Positions 1 to 11,932 of a DNA stretch of 64,000 nt are shown here, piece by piece. The notes beneath the pieces were generated by a model. It saw nothing but the letters and a program-made list of their open reading frames with translations, had not been told where the DNA came from and did not search any database. Every line of letters starts with the position of its first letter. The first letter of the stretch is position 1. The stretch covers positions 2,356,001 to 2,420,000 of the forward strand of contig JAJFZO010000799.1 of the NCBI GenBank assembly GCA_021397835.1, written 5' to 3'. Made by a program: the position numbers and the translations under genes. Source of the stretch: Moringa oleifera. Its lineage: Eukaryota > Streptophyta > Magnoliopsida > Brassicales > Moringaceae.

Positions 1-32
<32 letters not shown>
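1..32. repeat. (GA)n microsatellite
   Basis: The window opens inside an uninterrupted GA dinucleotide run. It may continue beyond the left edge. Confidence 0.9.
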
Positions 33-35
<3 letters not shown>

Positions 36-1048
36 TGGTGTCCTTTCAGGCGACCATATGGAGGAAGGCGACAGTATGATATAGGCATTATTACAGTTTG
101 AAATGGAACCATAGTAACTTTGGAATCTTTCTTCTCTTTGAATTCATTGTGGGTGTCCATATCTGATAAGGGCGCATTGCATAGTTCATTGGTCATTATG
201 ATGGAATGATTCAATTCCCTCTGCCCTGCGTTAAAAGTGTTTCCAGAATTCAATTCAATGCTGTTCAGTAAATTGGTACAGTCTTTTTGCAGGGTAGCGA
301 CCCGCCTGCTCTACCCAATCTCGTTACCGTAAAACCTTCTTTTTTCCCCTCTAATTTGTCTGTCTAAGCTTCTGAAGCAAACCTGCTAGCCACAAGGTAT
401 TAAACTGGGCCATCATTTCATAAAACTGAACTCCATAACCTGATCATCCAAGCTCTACAGATCCTAAAGATTCTTAATTTATCAAGTTGATGATAGAAGT
501 CGAACTAAAAGAAATCTTTCATATCAAAAGGGATCAATTACTGTTGAAAATACCAAGTTTGAAAAACCCAAAAGATCAAAAATCAGATGGCCTTGTTAAG
601 TTTTCACTTAAATTCCAATAAGCCATGCATATAATTTCTATCTATTTGAAGTGCATGGGGCAGGAATCACAATGATCATAGGGATATAGTTCTTGTTGGC
701 AAATAAAGATCTTTTATTCATTAAGAAAGGAATTGGTGTCTGAAAGCACAGCAGTTAAGTATATATAGAATGCTAGCCTTTAATTATCATTCATGTCATA
801 ATCATGTAGTTTTGGTATAGAGAAAATAACATAGTAAAGAATAAAACTCCCATATTTTGCATCTCAATTGTAATCTTTCCTCGCTGCCGTTCTTCCTTTA
901 TCCATCTTGCATAAAAGAAAAGTTTCATATTGATGTCACTAAAATTGGGTGAGTACGCTACATGAGGTGAACACCATTAAGTTATTTGAAGAAGATTGCA
1001 TACACATAAAGAAAAAATGGATCGTTCATGGATTGATTGATCACAAGA
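33..1048. other. gene-less stretch, nothing recognised
   Basis: AT-rich sequence without a long ORF, tRNA or recognisable transposon ends. It could contain UTR or promoter of a gene beyond the left edge, but nothing here proves it. Confidence 0.5.
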
Positions 1049-1689
1049 TAGGGATGTTCATAGTTTTCTTTTGATTTCGAATCGTTGGTTCAAGATTTAT
1101 GGTTAAAATGAACTGAAATCTGAATTATTAAATTTCGGTTTTGGTTAAGATTCGATTCAAAAACGGTTCAAGTTTTCGTTTAGATTTCGATTTATAAACG
1201 ATTCAAGTTTAAGTTTAGGTTTGATTTAGGTTTGATTTAGATTTGATTCAATTTTAATTCAAATTCGGTTCAAGTTCAAGTTCGATTCAAAGTCGATTCA
1301 AAAATATCTTTATTTTTTAATAAAAATGTTTTATAATTAAATTTAAAATTTTTAATAATTTTTATTAAAAATATAATAAGCATATTTTTATTGAAAAATA
1401 TATATTTTTAAAATTAAATTATTTTATAATTTTTAAAAATTTTTAAAAATTTTAAATTAAATTATTTTATATATTTTTAATTAATTTAATTAAAAACTAA
1501 ATCTATGTGATTTTTGAATTATTATTTTCGATTTTGATTCAAAATTTATATGAATCATAACCGAAAGATATTTAAAATAATTTTGATTACGGTTTGAAAT
1601 TAAAATCATTATAAACTGTTTTGATTTGATTTAAATTTTAAAAATTACGATTTGATTTATCAGTTTAAATGAAACCGTAATCACTTCTA
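1049..1689. mobile_element. hAT-like MITE, copy A (decayed)
   Basis: A non-coding element of about 640 bp rich in GGTTCAAG/CGGTT-like words with an AT-rich core. It matches the better-preserved copy at 24283-24824 along its length: both have a left part with 'ggtt(c/t)aagg/at(t)catggtta', an A/T-only middle, and a right part with 'gatgaatcataac'. The termini TAGGGATG... and (reverse complement) TAGAAGTGA... correspond to the TRGACTTGAC termini of copy B. The flanking 8-mers no longer match, so the target duplication has decayed. It lies about 530 bp upstream of the beta-tubulin start codon. Confidence 0.6.
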
Positions 1690-2127
1690 TGAAAAAGGCT
1701 TTGATGATAAACTTAATTCTTATTTAACTTACGATAATTTAATATTTTTAATTTATTTTTAAAATGTGTTGATAATTAGTTTTATTTTCGTTTTAAAAAT
1801 ACAATTAAAAGCAATAACAAGCAGGCATGTCAGCAACCATGACTTGGCAGAAGAAATTCTACTTTTTGTGAACAAAATCCAATAGTAAAGTCTTGTCAAG
1901 CCGGCTAGGCCTAATGATACAACGTACAATTGGCAATTATTCAGAGAGCAGGCCGCAGCACTACTAGACACATGTTCTCATTTCCCAGCCGGACAATCTT
2001 CAGCCCTTGGATCACCATACTGTAATCAATCTCCACCCTTGATTTCTGCATTGAAGCAATGTGTTTACTCAATCTAACGATATTTCTAAATCAGTCACTA
2101 CCCTTGAATCATTCTTGTGCTTCTCTT
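1690..2127. other. upstream region of the beta-tubulin gene
   Basis: Intergenic sequence between the MITE and the tubulin TATA box. The first part is AT-rich. From about 1970 it becomes less AT-rich, as expected of a proximal promoter. No other gene was seen; the small ORF on - at 1759-1971 has no family features. Confidence 0.5.
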
Positions 2128-2134
2128 TATAAAG
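2128..2134 (+). promoter_or_regulatory. TATA box of the beta-tubulin gene
   Basis: TATAAAG lies 84 bp upstream of the tubulin ATG. A transcription start about 30 bp downstream would give a short leader of roughly 55-60 nt. Confidence 0.65.
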
Positions 2135-2217
2135 TACCCACTACTTCTTCCTAATTCAAGAGAAGTCTGCACCAATCGCGCTTTGGCCCTGGAGAGCGAA
2201 CGGAATTTCAAACCAAA

Positions 2218-3773
<1,556 letters not shown>

Positions 3774-4235
3774 AGGCCGGTGTTCGTCCAATTAAGCGTG
3801 TGGACTGACCAATTCAACATAGGGCTACTGGTGCGGTTAATGCATTTAATGTATAAGTAATGTAAACTTCTTATGCATTTTTAGTATTTAAGAATTTTTT
3901 ATAATAGTTTTGACGATAGTCAATCATCTTTCTAGTTATCATGAGAGGATGGTTATCTTCGGTTCCTATGTTTTGTTATAGGTACCTCGGAATAAGGGGT
4001 TTTAAATATCTCGTTATTATTTTGGTGTGTTCTACAAGTTGAGGAAAATTGTGGGATTTCACTACATCTACATTTTTCCTTTAGTAGAAGAATACATAAG
4101 TGTTATATCCCATCGATGTAAACATATAGCTGAACCACGTAAATCTATGTTCTCTTTTACTTTATTCTTAGCTTACTATTCTAGTATTTGAATTATTATA
4201 ATGTTCCACATATTTGTTTCTGTTTGAATTTACAA
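3774..4235 (+). mobile_element. tubulin 3' flank running into an LTR fragment
   Basis: The first part should be the tubulin 3' UTR; no unambiguous poly(A) signal can be chosen. From about 3990 the text resembles the 3' part of a plant LTR: a 'gtgggatttcactacatctac' region, then 'gctgaaccacgtaaatc' followed by a T-rich tail, as in many copia LTRs. It is followed directly by a primer-binding-site-like word (4239-4250). No second LTR was found, so this is an inferred scrap. Its 5' boundary is unknown. Confidence 0.35.
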
Positions 4236-4238
4236 TAA

Positions 4239-4250
4239 TCGATATTAGAG
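4239..4250 (+). other. initiator-tRNA-Met-type primer binding site (LTR scrap)
   Basis: GATATTAGAGCC resembles GGTATCAGAGCC, the plant retrotransposon primer site complementary to initiator Met tRNA, with changes that fit decay. It sits immediately after the LTR-like tail. Confidence 0.4.
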
Positions 4251-4589
4251 CCTTGATTATTGTTATAAATTCAGCAAAAACAAAGACGCATAGGATTACA
4301 ACAACTTAAATATAAATAACGATAAAATAATAAGTCAATAAGAAACTAAGAAAATAACACACAAATTTACATAGCTCAATAATATACTTACTTATCTTCC
4401 GTTAGAATAAAATTAGATGGGATACGGAGAAGTGGGCAACTTGAATAGAAGAAAAGAAACCTTGGTGAGAGTTGGCGGAGATAGAAAGTAAAGAGAGGGA
4501 TGACGATAATAGTTAAGGCATAGCCAATGGTAAGGTGAAGTCGCAAATGAATTGTTAGCATAAGATGGAGGAGGCATCATAGAGACTAA

Positions 4590-6245
4590 AATTCAAAGCT
4601 TTGTGGTTAAAAAAAAAACGGATAAAAATACCAAGATTTTTCATGGAATTGCAAATATGCAAATAAAATATATGTTCATCATAATTTTGGAAATCCAAGG
4701 CATAGCAGTAAAAAAGCAAATAGAGTTTAAAGAAAATATTAAAAACTTTTACTCTTACTTGTCGGAGGAATGTGAATGAAGATCGACATTTGATGGATTG
4801 CATTTTGGTTAGATAGACATTGAACTTTAAGGTCGTTGAGGGACCATTTGAGGAGGAGGTAAAGGCGACTATAAATGACTGTGATGTTGATAAAGCACTT
4901 CGACTTGAGGGATTCACAATAGCTTTCTTAAAAATTCAATGGAGCATTATTACAAGTCAAATAATGGGGATGTTTAATGAGTTTCATAAAAATGAAAAGT
5001 TTGTCACCTCATTGAATTCGACCTTTGCCATGCTTATCCCAAAAAAAAAAAAAAAAAAATAGAGATATCCAAAGCATCAAGAATTTTTGTCCAATCAATT
5101 TGATCGGCAATGAGCTTCTTACTAAGGTGTTATCTACTAGATTCGAAGCAATGAAAGGAAGACAGATCTTAGCAGTAGTCTTGATGGCTAATAATATAAC
5201 GGATCATCACTGATATCAGGAGAGAAAGGGTTATCTATAAACTAAACATTAAGAAAGCTTATGATCACGCGCCACGAGGTTTATGGCCTACATGTTGAAG
5301 AGGATGGAGTGTGGGAAACGTGATACTAGTAGACAATGAATGCATAACTACTACATCTTCCTTTGTTTTAATGAATGAAAGGCCTAGCACAGTTCTTCAA
5401 GGCCTCTAGAGGCTTAAGGCAGAGAGATTTGTTGTCTCTTTTTTTTCTCATTCTTATTATGGAGGTTCTTGATCATATGATGAGTGCAATGGTGCAAAAC
5501 AATCTTGTTGAGGGATTTAGAGTAGGTAAGGAAGGAGATGGTGATATCATACTTATTCTTTGTAAACCATACTATTTTGTTTTGTGGGGGGCGACGGAGA
5601 AGCAATTGGTGAATTATGAGATATGTTCTTTTGTGCTTTGAGAGGATTATAGGTTTGAAAGTAAATTTTTTTTTAAAAAGTGAGTTGATTCCATTAAGGG
5701 TAAAAGTGGATGGGAAGAACCTTACAAGGGTTACCTCCGATGGCGAAGCATAAGGAAAAAACAATATGAAATAATGTTGTGGAGAGAGTTAAGAGAAAAC
5801 TAATAGGGTGGAATAAGATAAAGAGAGAGATTGACACTAATTAAAAAATATACTATCTAGTATACTTGTTTACTTTATCACTTTTTCTAATTCTTACCAG
5901 TAAATATTATTAGTAAGTTAAGAGGTAGTTCAAAAACCATTAAAAGACAAGTGGATTTGGAATCAAACCAATCCCATCTTTTGAGGTACTTTTGGTAAAA
6001 TGACTAGAGAAGTTTGCAAGCGAGAATGACAAATTTGAAGAAAAAAGATGGAGAGTAGATTTGGATTGAAAGATGGGGGTTGGATGGCAGTACTGAAGAG
6101 ATGCAGTTATAGATGGGAGTTTAAAAGGCTATTATGAAAGAATGGGAAGAGTTTAGAACATAGGTGGGATTTAAGATGGGATATGGACTCTTTGGTATGA
6201 AATATGGCGTGAAGAGAGCTCAGTAATAGAAGAGTTCCCATCTAT
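4590..6245 (+). mobile_element. L1-type LINE relic (reverse transcriptase, broken)
   Basis: Degenerate coding region of a plant non-LTR retrotransposon, readable in shifting frames on +. In order: DKNTKIFHGIANM (about 4620-4660, matching the GDKNTKFFH region before the RT); a segment with EEVKATINDCDVDKA and EGFTIAFL (4820-4950, RT block with PDGFT); SLNSTFAMLIPKK (5015-5050); NFCPINLIGNELLTKVL (5080-5130, matching RPISL..); ASRGLRQRDLLSLFFLILIM (5405-5465, matching the SRGLRQGDPLSP block). After these come traces of the region downstream of the RT, to about 6240. The YADD box is not intact. An A-run of about 19 at 5041-5059 expands the two lysine codons of LIPKK and shifts the frame. 5'-truncated, no clear poly(A) tail, many stops: a dead copy. 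Confidence 0.85.
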
Positions 6246-6967
6246 GAATAAGACTGAAATGGATATAATATTTTAAAGAAGAAAAACAATGCTAAGTCAT
6301 TTAGAAGAAATAATACTAAGTTGTTTGCAGTAAAAAAATATTGCAAAAACATTAAGAATGACCATGACCAAAGAGAGACGATTCTGCTGCCATGAAAGAT
6401 CATATAACATGCCAATGTTAAGGTGACCTTCTATGCTTGGATTTGATGGGTTATAGGCGTGTTGCAATTGGGTCAATGACAACTAAAATTTATGCATTAG
6501 GAATGCTGCAGCCTGGAGGTGGTAACAGAAAAGTGACTAAAGAAATCACTTTATAAGTTTTTTTAGCTAATATGGAATGAGGGCAAAACTCAATTTTTAT
6601 TGTTCAGACGTAAATGAATTAAAATATTAAAAATTCGAATTAAAAGAGTAAACCTTATAAATAAAGAGAGCTTAGTAAAATTTATCAAATTTCTTATTTT
6701 TACATAAGTTTTTTATACTTACAAATGAAAGACACTCCTTCAAGTTATGATAGCAGATAATTATGCATGTTTTTCTTATTAAAAAAAATAATCTGAGGCA
6801 GACTAATTAAGTCAACTTATCAAGAAAAGATAAGTTTGTTTTATTAGAAACAAACAGAAAGTTGAACTTGGAAAACAATAAGATAACACCAACAATCAGC
6901 AATCACCATGAGACTGTCTGAAATACGTACTGACAACGAAAATATTCAGCATATGATGAGTAGAATA
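6246..6967. other. 3' flank and UTR of the NMT gene
   Basis: Non-coding sequence between the LINE relic and the NMT stop codon. The part next to 6967 must hold the NMT 3' UTR (- strand). No second gene or repeat was recognised. Confidence 0.5.
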
Positions 6968-9900
6968 TCACTTTTTCTTCGCAATGAACAGGCCCCATCT
7001 CTGCTCACCAGATGAGCTCCTGACCAGCTTTGCCTTCCATCCACCAACAATGTCATTATAGTCCTCCTGAGATTCATCATCAACAAAGATATAAAAATAA
7101 ATGAATGGTAATGGTAAAACACTTGTGAAGCAGAGAAGACAGGAGCACATTGAATTATGGAGACACTCACTTCAGAGAAGTCTTGGATAAATTCATCCTT
7201 GTCTTTCTCAACCGCATCTAACTCCCTCTGCAGAACTCGAATGAACTGAGGCACAAACAAGCACAAACAAATTGATCCACGTAAGATTGGGAAAGCTCAA
7301 GACAGATTATTTTCACCCATAAAACTCTGAAGAGCCCAGGCTTAGCCATACCTGATCAGTTCGGTCTTCAGCAATGACTTCATCAAAACCAGCATCCCTC
7401 AGCATCTACAAACAATTGAAAACAGAATTCAGAGCTTGTTATGTCAGAAAATGCAAGTAGACAACACAAAGAAAAGGCATGGGACTGTAAGAAAAATAAT
7501 GTCACACAAATATATACCTGTCCATATGCTTGTACATCATGGAGATCATATCCTCTCTGTTTGATATACTCTGCAAATTCTGAAGATGGAGCCTTAGGGC
7601 TTCTACAGTAATCACTAATAAGAACTTTACCACCTGGTTTCAACCACTTAAAGAAAGATCTGAATAACGATGGTTTGTCCTGCAAATAAATTGTAGATAC
7701 ACAGTTAGAGAGATGGAGTAAAAGATGAAAAAACATCTTTTAAGAAAAGTCATACCAAGTCTAAATATTTATTCAATCAAATTATAGAAAGCATAATGAA
7801 TATGATTGTCTTGAATATCTTATTACACATGTAACAGACAATTCTACCCCAATATAGCATGTCTGAAATGCAGTGCAGAGGCCAATAGAACATAGCAACA
7901 CTTGTCAATTGCCTCCCGAACAAAAAATAATCATTATGACTTGATATGGGCAAAGAATTTGGACCCTGTTTCACTCATGGAAACAATTATAGAAATAGAA
8001 TGAAGATACTCGTGGAAGTTCAAAGAACAGAAACCAAGGAAAAGAGAGGAATCTTACTTGAATGTGTAGAATGGTGTCACGGCTGTATATTACATCAAAT
8101 GTGCCATCAGGATATGTCTTCTTGGTGCAATCAGCTACTTCAAATTCAACAGAGCATTTGAGTCCAATGGCTCGTTCAAGAGCAAAAGAAATCATGTTTA
8201 CAGAGAGATCAATTCCGAGAACATCGACATCAAAGTTTTGTGCCATATAGAAGTCACCTCCACCAATGCCACAACCAACATCTAAAACTTTCTGACCAGG
8301 TTTAAGATCCAATTTTGCTACAAATTCTTTGGTTGTTTCTGTTCAGGGACAAAGAAACACAAAAAACAATTACATAGTAGTAAGGAAGTGCTTGTCTGAC
8401 TAATCCTGTTGCAAAAGTTACAATTTTGTGAATTATTGTTCACCCCAAATAAAAGATAATCAGCACAGAGTTGGTAAGCTAGATTTGCACACATGGGGTA
8501 ATATTTTTATACTACAGCAAAGAGAAATAGCCAGTAGAGCAGAGGAATTCTAAGCATAACGTTACAGATTGAAATAAGATTCTCCATGCTAGCAGTTCAA
8601 AACTTCCCATTGGAAATGTAGAAAGAGTTTCCTAGCAAAGGATTTATTTCCAGCACATATTTTCATCAACATCATTCCCACTGATTCCTGTAAGAATTTT
8701 CCATTCTGAATGTGCATATACAGGGATCTTTTCTTGATCCAGTCTTCCTGTTCGTTATCTATTTAATGAGGAATTTTAGTTAAGAAAGAAAATATGAAAG
8801 TTTGGTCAAATAAACATACCAATTCCTCCTGTGCTGACATAGCCATATCCAAATACACGCTCATACCGTAGTATGCCACTACATTTATACTGAACGGTGT
8901 CCAAGAAACGCTGGAAGCCCCTGTCATTCTGAGAATTGACTTTCTGCCATATCCAGCAAATCTGTAGTGTGAAATGCAAATTGTTGGTGAATCAATCAAA
9001 TAAGAAACAGAGAAAGAACTAGTATTCAAACTGATCATTTTCTTTGCCTGATTTTGATTCTTTTTGTTCCTCACATATGCTCCGATGCACTTGCAGCCAA
9101 CCAGAGAGAGTTCATACGAATTCCCAGAATCATCATGCATATTACAATCTTTAAATGCCTGTATTACAACACAATCAGTAACAAATGATTTATTACCAAC
9201 TGATTGTCTGTAAAAAGATATATCTGACAGAAAGGATGGTAACTGATCCATGCTTAGCAAATTTCTAGCCACAGGACTGGACAAAATAATATACACTATC
9301 TAGTAAGCTCATCTTGGATCAACCAGATCTACCAACCAACACTACAAATTGAATATGTATAGCTCAAGAAAACTCAGCCAGAGGCTTTCACCAATCATTG
9401 TCCTGCTTAAAGCTTACAGACATGTTATCAAAGGTGCATGCAAGTTTAATTCCATATGGAGTCAACTTCATCTCCACCATTCAATTTTACTCATCAATTT
9501 TCTGTCTAATGTACTGACTCTCAACAGCTTCTTTCCCTTTTACATAATGCAAACATGCAAATTGCCTAAAATATTAATAAGATGTAGCACAGCAAACACA
9601 AGAAAATAGTATCAGATGAGAATTAATCAACAGACCGAACCTTTCCAAAGCAAATAAGGGATAACAATACAGATAAAACAACAAACCTTTGTGTAAAATC
9701 TGGGTTCACGATAGTGAGTTGGATTGTATTTTCGTTTACAGTCTCCAGATTGATGAAAGCAAGACTCTCTGAAGAAAATATAACCACCAACCTTCAACCA
9801 TTTAAGCATCCTTTCTGCCAAACTCTCAACCTACATTTCAGAAAAAGGATTTTAAATATAGAAGAACATAGATGTTGAGAACATAGAAACCAAATGAATG

Positions 9901-11669
9901 ATTGACTTAGAACATAGATGTTGACAACATAGAAACCAAATGAATGATTAACTTAGTAATTTAATTAGAAAGGGAGAAAAAAGTCCACATTTCACATGTC
10001 ATCTACAGAGTGAAAACATACAAATCTACTGAAGGGGAGAACAAATTATCAGGATGAATTTTATATGCACAATCACCAAGAGAAATGGGGTAACATGTAA
10101 AAAGGGAAAAGGGGAGAATCTGATGCTAGTTAGTGAGAAAGGCCAATAGAAACTTGAACATGGACAGGAGAGCACCATCAACCCCAAAATTCTCAATATA
10201 CCATTTTTGAATTCAAAAATTTTTATGGAGCCTAAAAGCATTGTTATTCTAGATGTTAATATGCTTACTAGAAACAATCAGTCTCTTAAAAAACTTTCAA
10301 GTATTCCCATCTAAGAGGTTTTGGTAAAATCTTAGAATAGGAAAATTGAGAATGCATGAAATAAATGTGAACTACAAAAGAAACAAGAGAAAACAATGAC
10401 AGAAGGACGCAAAATACAGTCAAAATTACCATTAAAAAATGTAGCTGCAGGTCCCAAACAGTTGAGCTCTTTATGTAAATATCTTTAAGTACTGGTTGTT
10501 TGATCTTGATTGCTTATAATCACAAATTTATTTGCATGAGTATCATGTTAGTTCTCTATTACTCTGTTAATTGTATAACAACTCCACTAAGGTCCATATG
10601 AGCACCATCATTAAGCAAAGCATGCATAGGAAGAGCAACGTAAACATTCAGAGTTTAGCAAAGGAAAAGAGTGGGTTATGCAACAAATTCCTACCTCATT
10701 ATCTGCAAGATACATCAGCAGCCAATTTGAGAATATTAAGTCCACTGATTCATCTGCGATATTCAAGTCTGGGGACGTCACATCAGCACACATGAATTTG
10801 ACATTCTTGTAGTGCCCATTGACGCTTTCATTCTAACAATTGGAAACAGAAAGAAACCATTGACTCCTGGGATGCATAAAAGAGTTGTTAAAGTTACACG
10901 GACAGGTCAATAATTAATGTAGTCACCTTCTTAATCACACTCTCAATGAAGTCCAGGGCCATAACATGACCAGCCTTCTGAGCTAATTCGCCAGTGAAAC
11001 GACCAATACCAGCTCCAAGTTCCAAAATTGATTTTCCTTCATATGGTGGCAGTAGAGAGAGCACCTGTGCTTAGGCAAATCAATAATCAGCGCTAGGAAT
11101 TTAGCATTGATAGACAATTCGATAATAATATACCTAAAATGTATAAACATCAATAAGTGGCCTCACACCGCGCATCAGATAAGTCCTCTAACCATAAGAA
11201 TTACGTATGATAAAAACTCTCCTAAATCATTTATATAACACATCCAAATAATCATGTATAAAGAATGATTTGAGCAAATAATAGCAACACGCAATATACA
11301 AATAACATAGACAGATGAACAAGTGAAAGAGACCAAGAAGGAGAGGGTGGTATAGCTTACTTCAGGTCGCTCTTCTTTGTCGAGATCAGAGGCTTTGGAA
11401 TCAAGCATCATAGCTTCCACCGTCAAATCCACCGAGTGCTCCATCCAGTACTTCTTTTGAACTTCACGTTCTTCCTCTACGAGAACCAAAAAACGCAGAA
11501 AATGAGAAATGCGCATACAATTATCACAAAGAAATGAATGTAGATCAAAAGAAGATTATGCCATTTATAATGTATAGTTGTCCAGCAGGACGGCATGTTT
11601 CCGATTATCGTAATTTGTGTACGCGTTTACTAGCAAGTGGGAGCCAGAAATCTCACGGTATCCCGCCAT
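6968..11669 (-). CDS. PEAMT: phosphoethanolamine N-methyltransferase (12 exons, 490 aa)
   Basis: S-adenosylmethionine-dependent enzyme that methylates phosphoethanolamine stepwise towards phosphocholine in the cytosol, feeding phosphatidylcholine and choline synthesis. Exons (- strand, in order): 11657-11669, 11361-11476, 10927-11064, 10695-10832, 9687-9830, 9048-9158, 8820-8961, 8058-8338, 7518-7679, 7352-7405, 7171-7245, 6968-7066. The lengths sum to an open frame of 490 codons plus TGA, matching the roughly 491-494 aa of known plant enzymes. Two tandem methyltransferase domains are visible, with SAM-binding motifs [10 protein letters not shown] (residues 57-66) and [13 protein letters not shown] (285-297). 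The C-terminus is WGLFIAKKK. The first exon codes only MAGY plus one base and resembles the short N-terminus of Arabidopsis NMT1; this start keeps frame through intron 1. Intron 6 has a GC donor. The leader carries an upstream ORF. No lesion is seen. Arabidopsis has three paralogues, and some prefer later methylation steps; synteny with PIN1 points to NMT3. Confidence 0.97.
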
Positions 11670-11758
11670 CTCGGAGTATATCGAAGAAGAGAGTTCAACC
11701 GTGAGGGAAAGAGGCTGAATTCCCGAATCCGATAGAAAACGAGAGAAAGACAAACTCG

Positions 11759-11836
11759 TTAACAACCCTCAACGGCAAGTCTAGATCGAGAAAAGCTCCT
11801 GGATCTACGGTTGTGTGCTCTCCCTCTCTGCCGCAT
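11759..11836 (-). CDS. second upstream ORF in the NMT leader (25 codons)
   Basis: Its ATG overlaps the stop of the first leader ORF (TGATG arrangement) and it ends about 90 nt before the NMT start. The predicted peptide is very basic (many Arg). No family is recognised, and it may be translated only by reinitiation. Confidence 0.35.
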   Translation of the reverse strand: MRQRGRAHNRRSRSFSRSRLAVEGC

Positions 11837-11913
11837 CAACTCACTGGATTTGCAACGCTCACTCTTCCTATCTCGTCGGGCTCAGGTAGCTCGGCTGCTT
11901 GTTGAACTTGCAT
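11836..11913 (-). CDS. upstream ORF in the NMT leader (25 aa)
   Basis: A 25-codon ORF beginning MQVQQAAELP and ending SVANPVS, about 170 nt upstream of the NMT start codon. Arabidopsis NMT1/XIPOTL1 has a conserved short upstream ORF, of about 25 codons as I recall, that lowers translation when phosphocholine is plentiful. Position, length and lack of overlap with the main ORF agree with that element. I see the ORF directly; homology to the Arabidopsis peptide is inference. A TATA-like word only 13 nt upstream of its ATG would place the start of transcription downstream of the ATG, so inclusion in the mRNA depends on a start site further upstream, for example from the TATTTATTTAAATA region near 11960. 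Confidence 0.6.
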   Translation of the reverse strand: MQVQQAAELPEPDEIGRVSVANPVS

Positions 11914-11925
11914 TTTTCATTCCCA

Positions 11926-11932
11926 TTTTATA
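11926..11932 (-). promoter_or_regulatory. TATA-like box upstream of the NMT gene
   Basis: TATAAAA on the - strand, 257 bp upstream of the NMT ATG. If used, the transcript would begin near 11900 and skip the first leader ORF start at 11913. A second AT-rich TATA-like stretch lies near 11950-11975. Confidence 0.4.
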
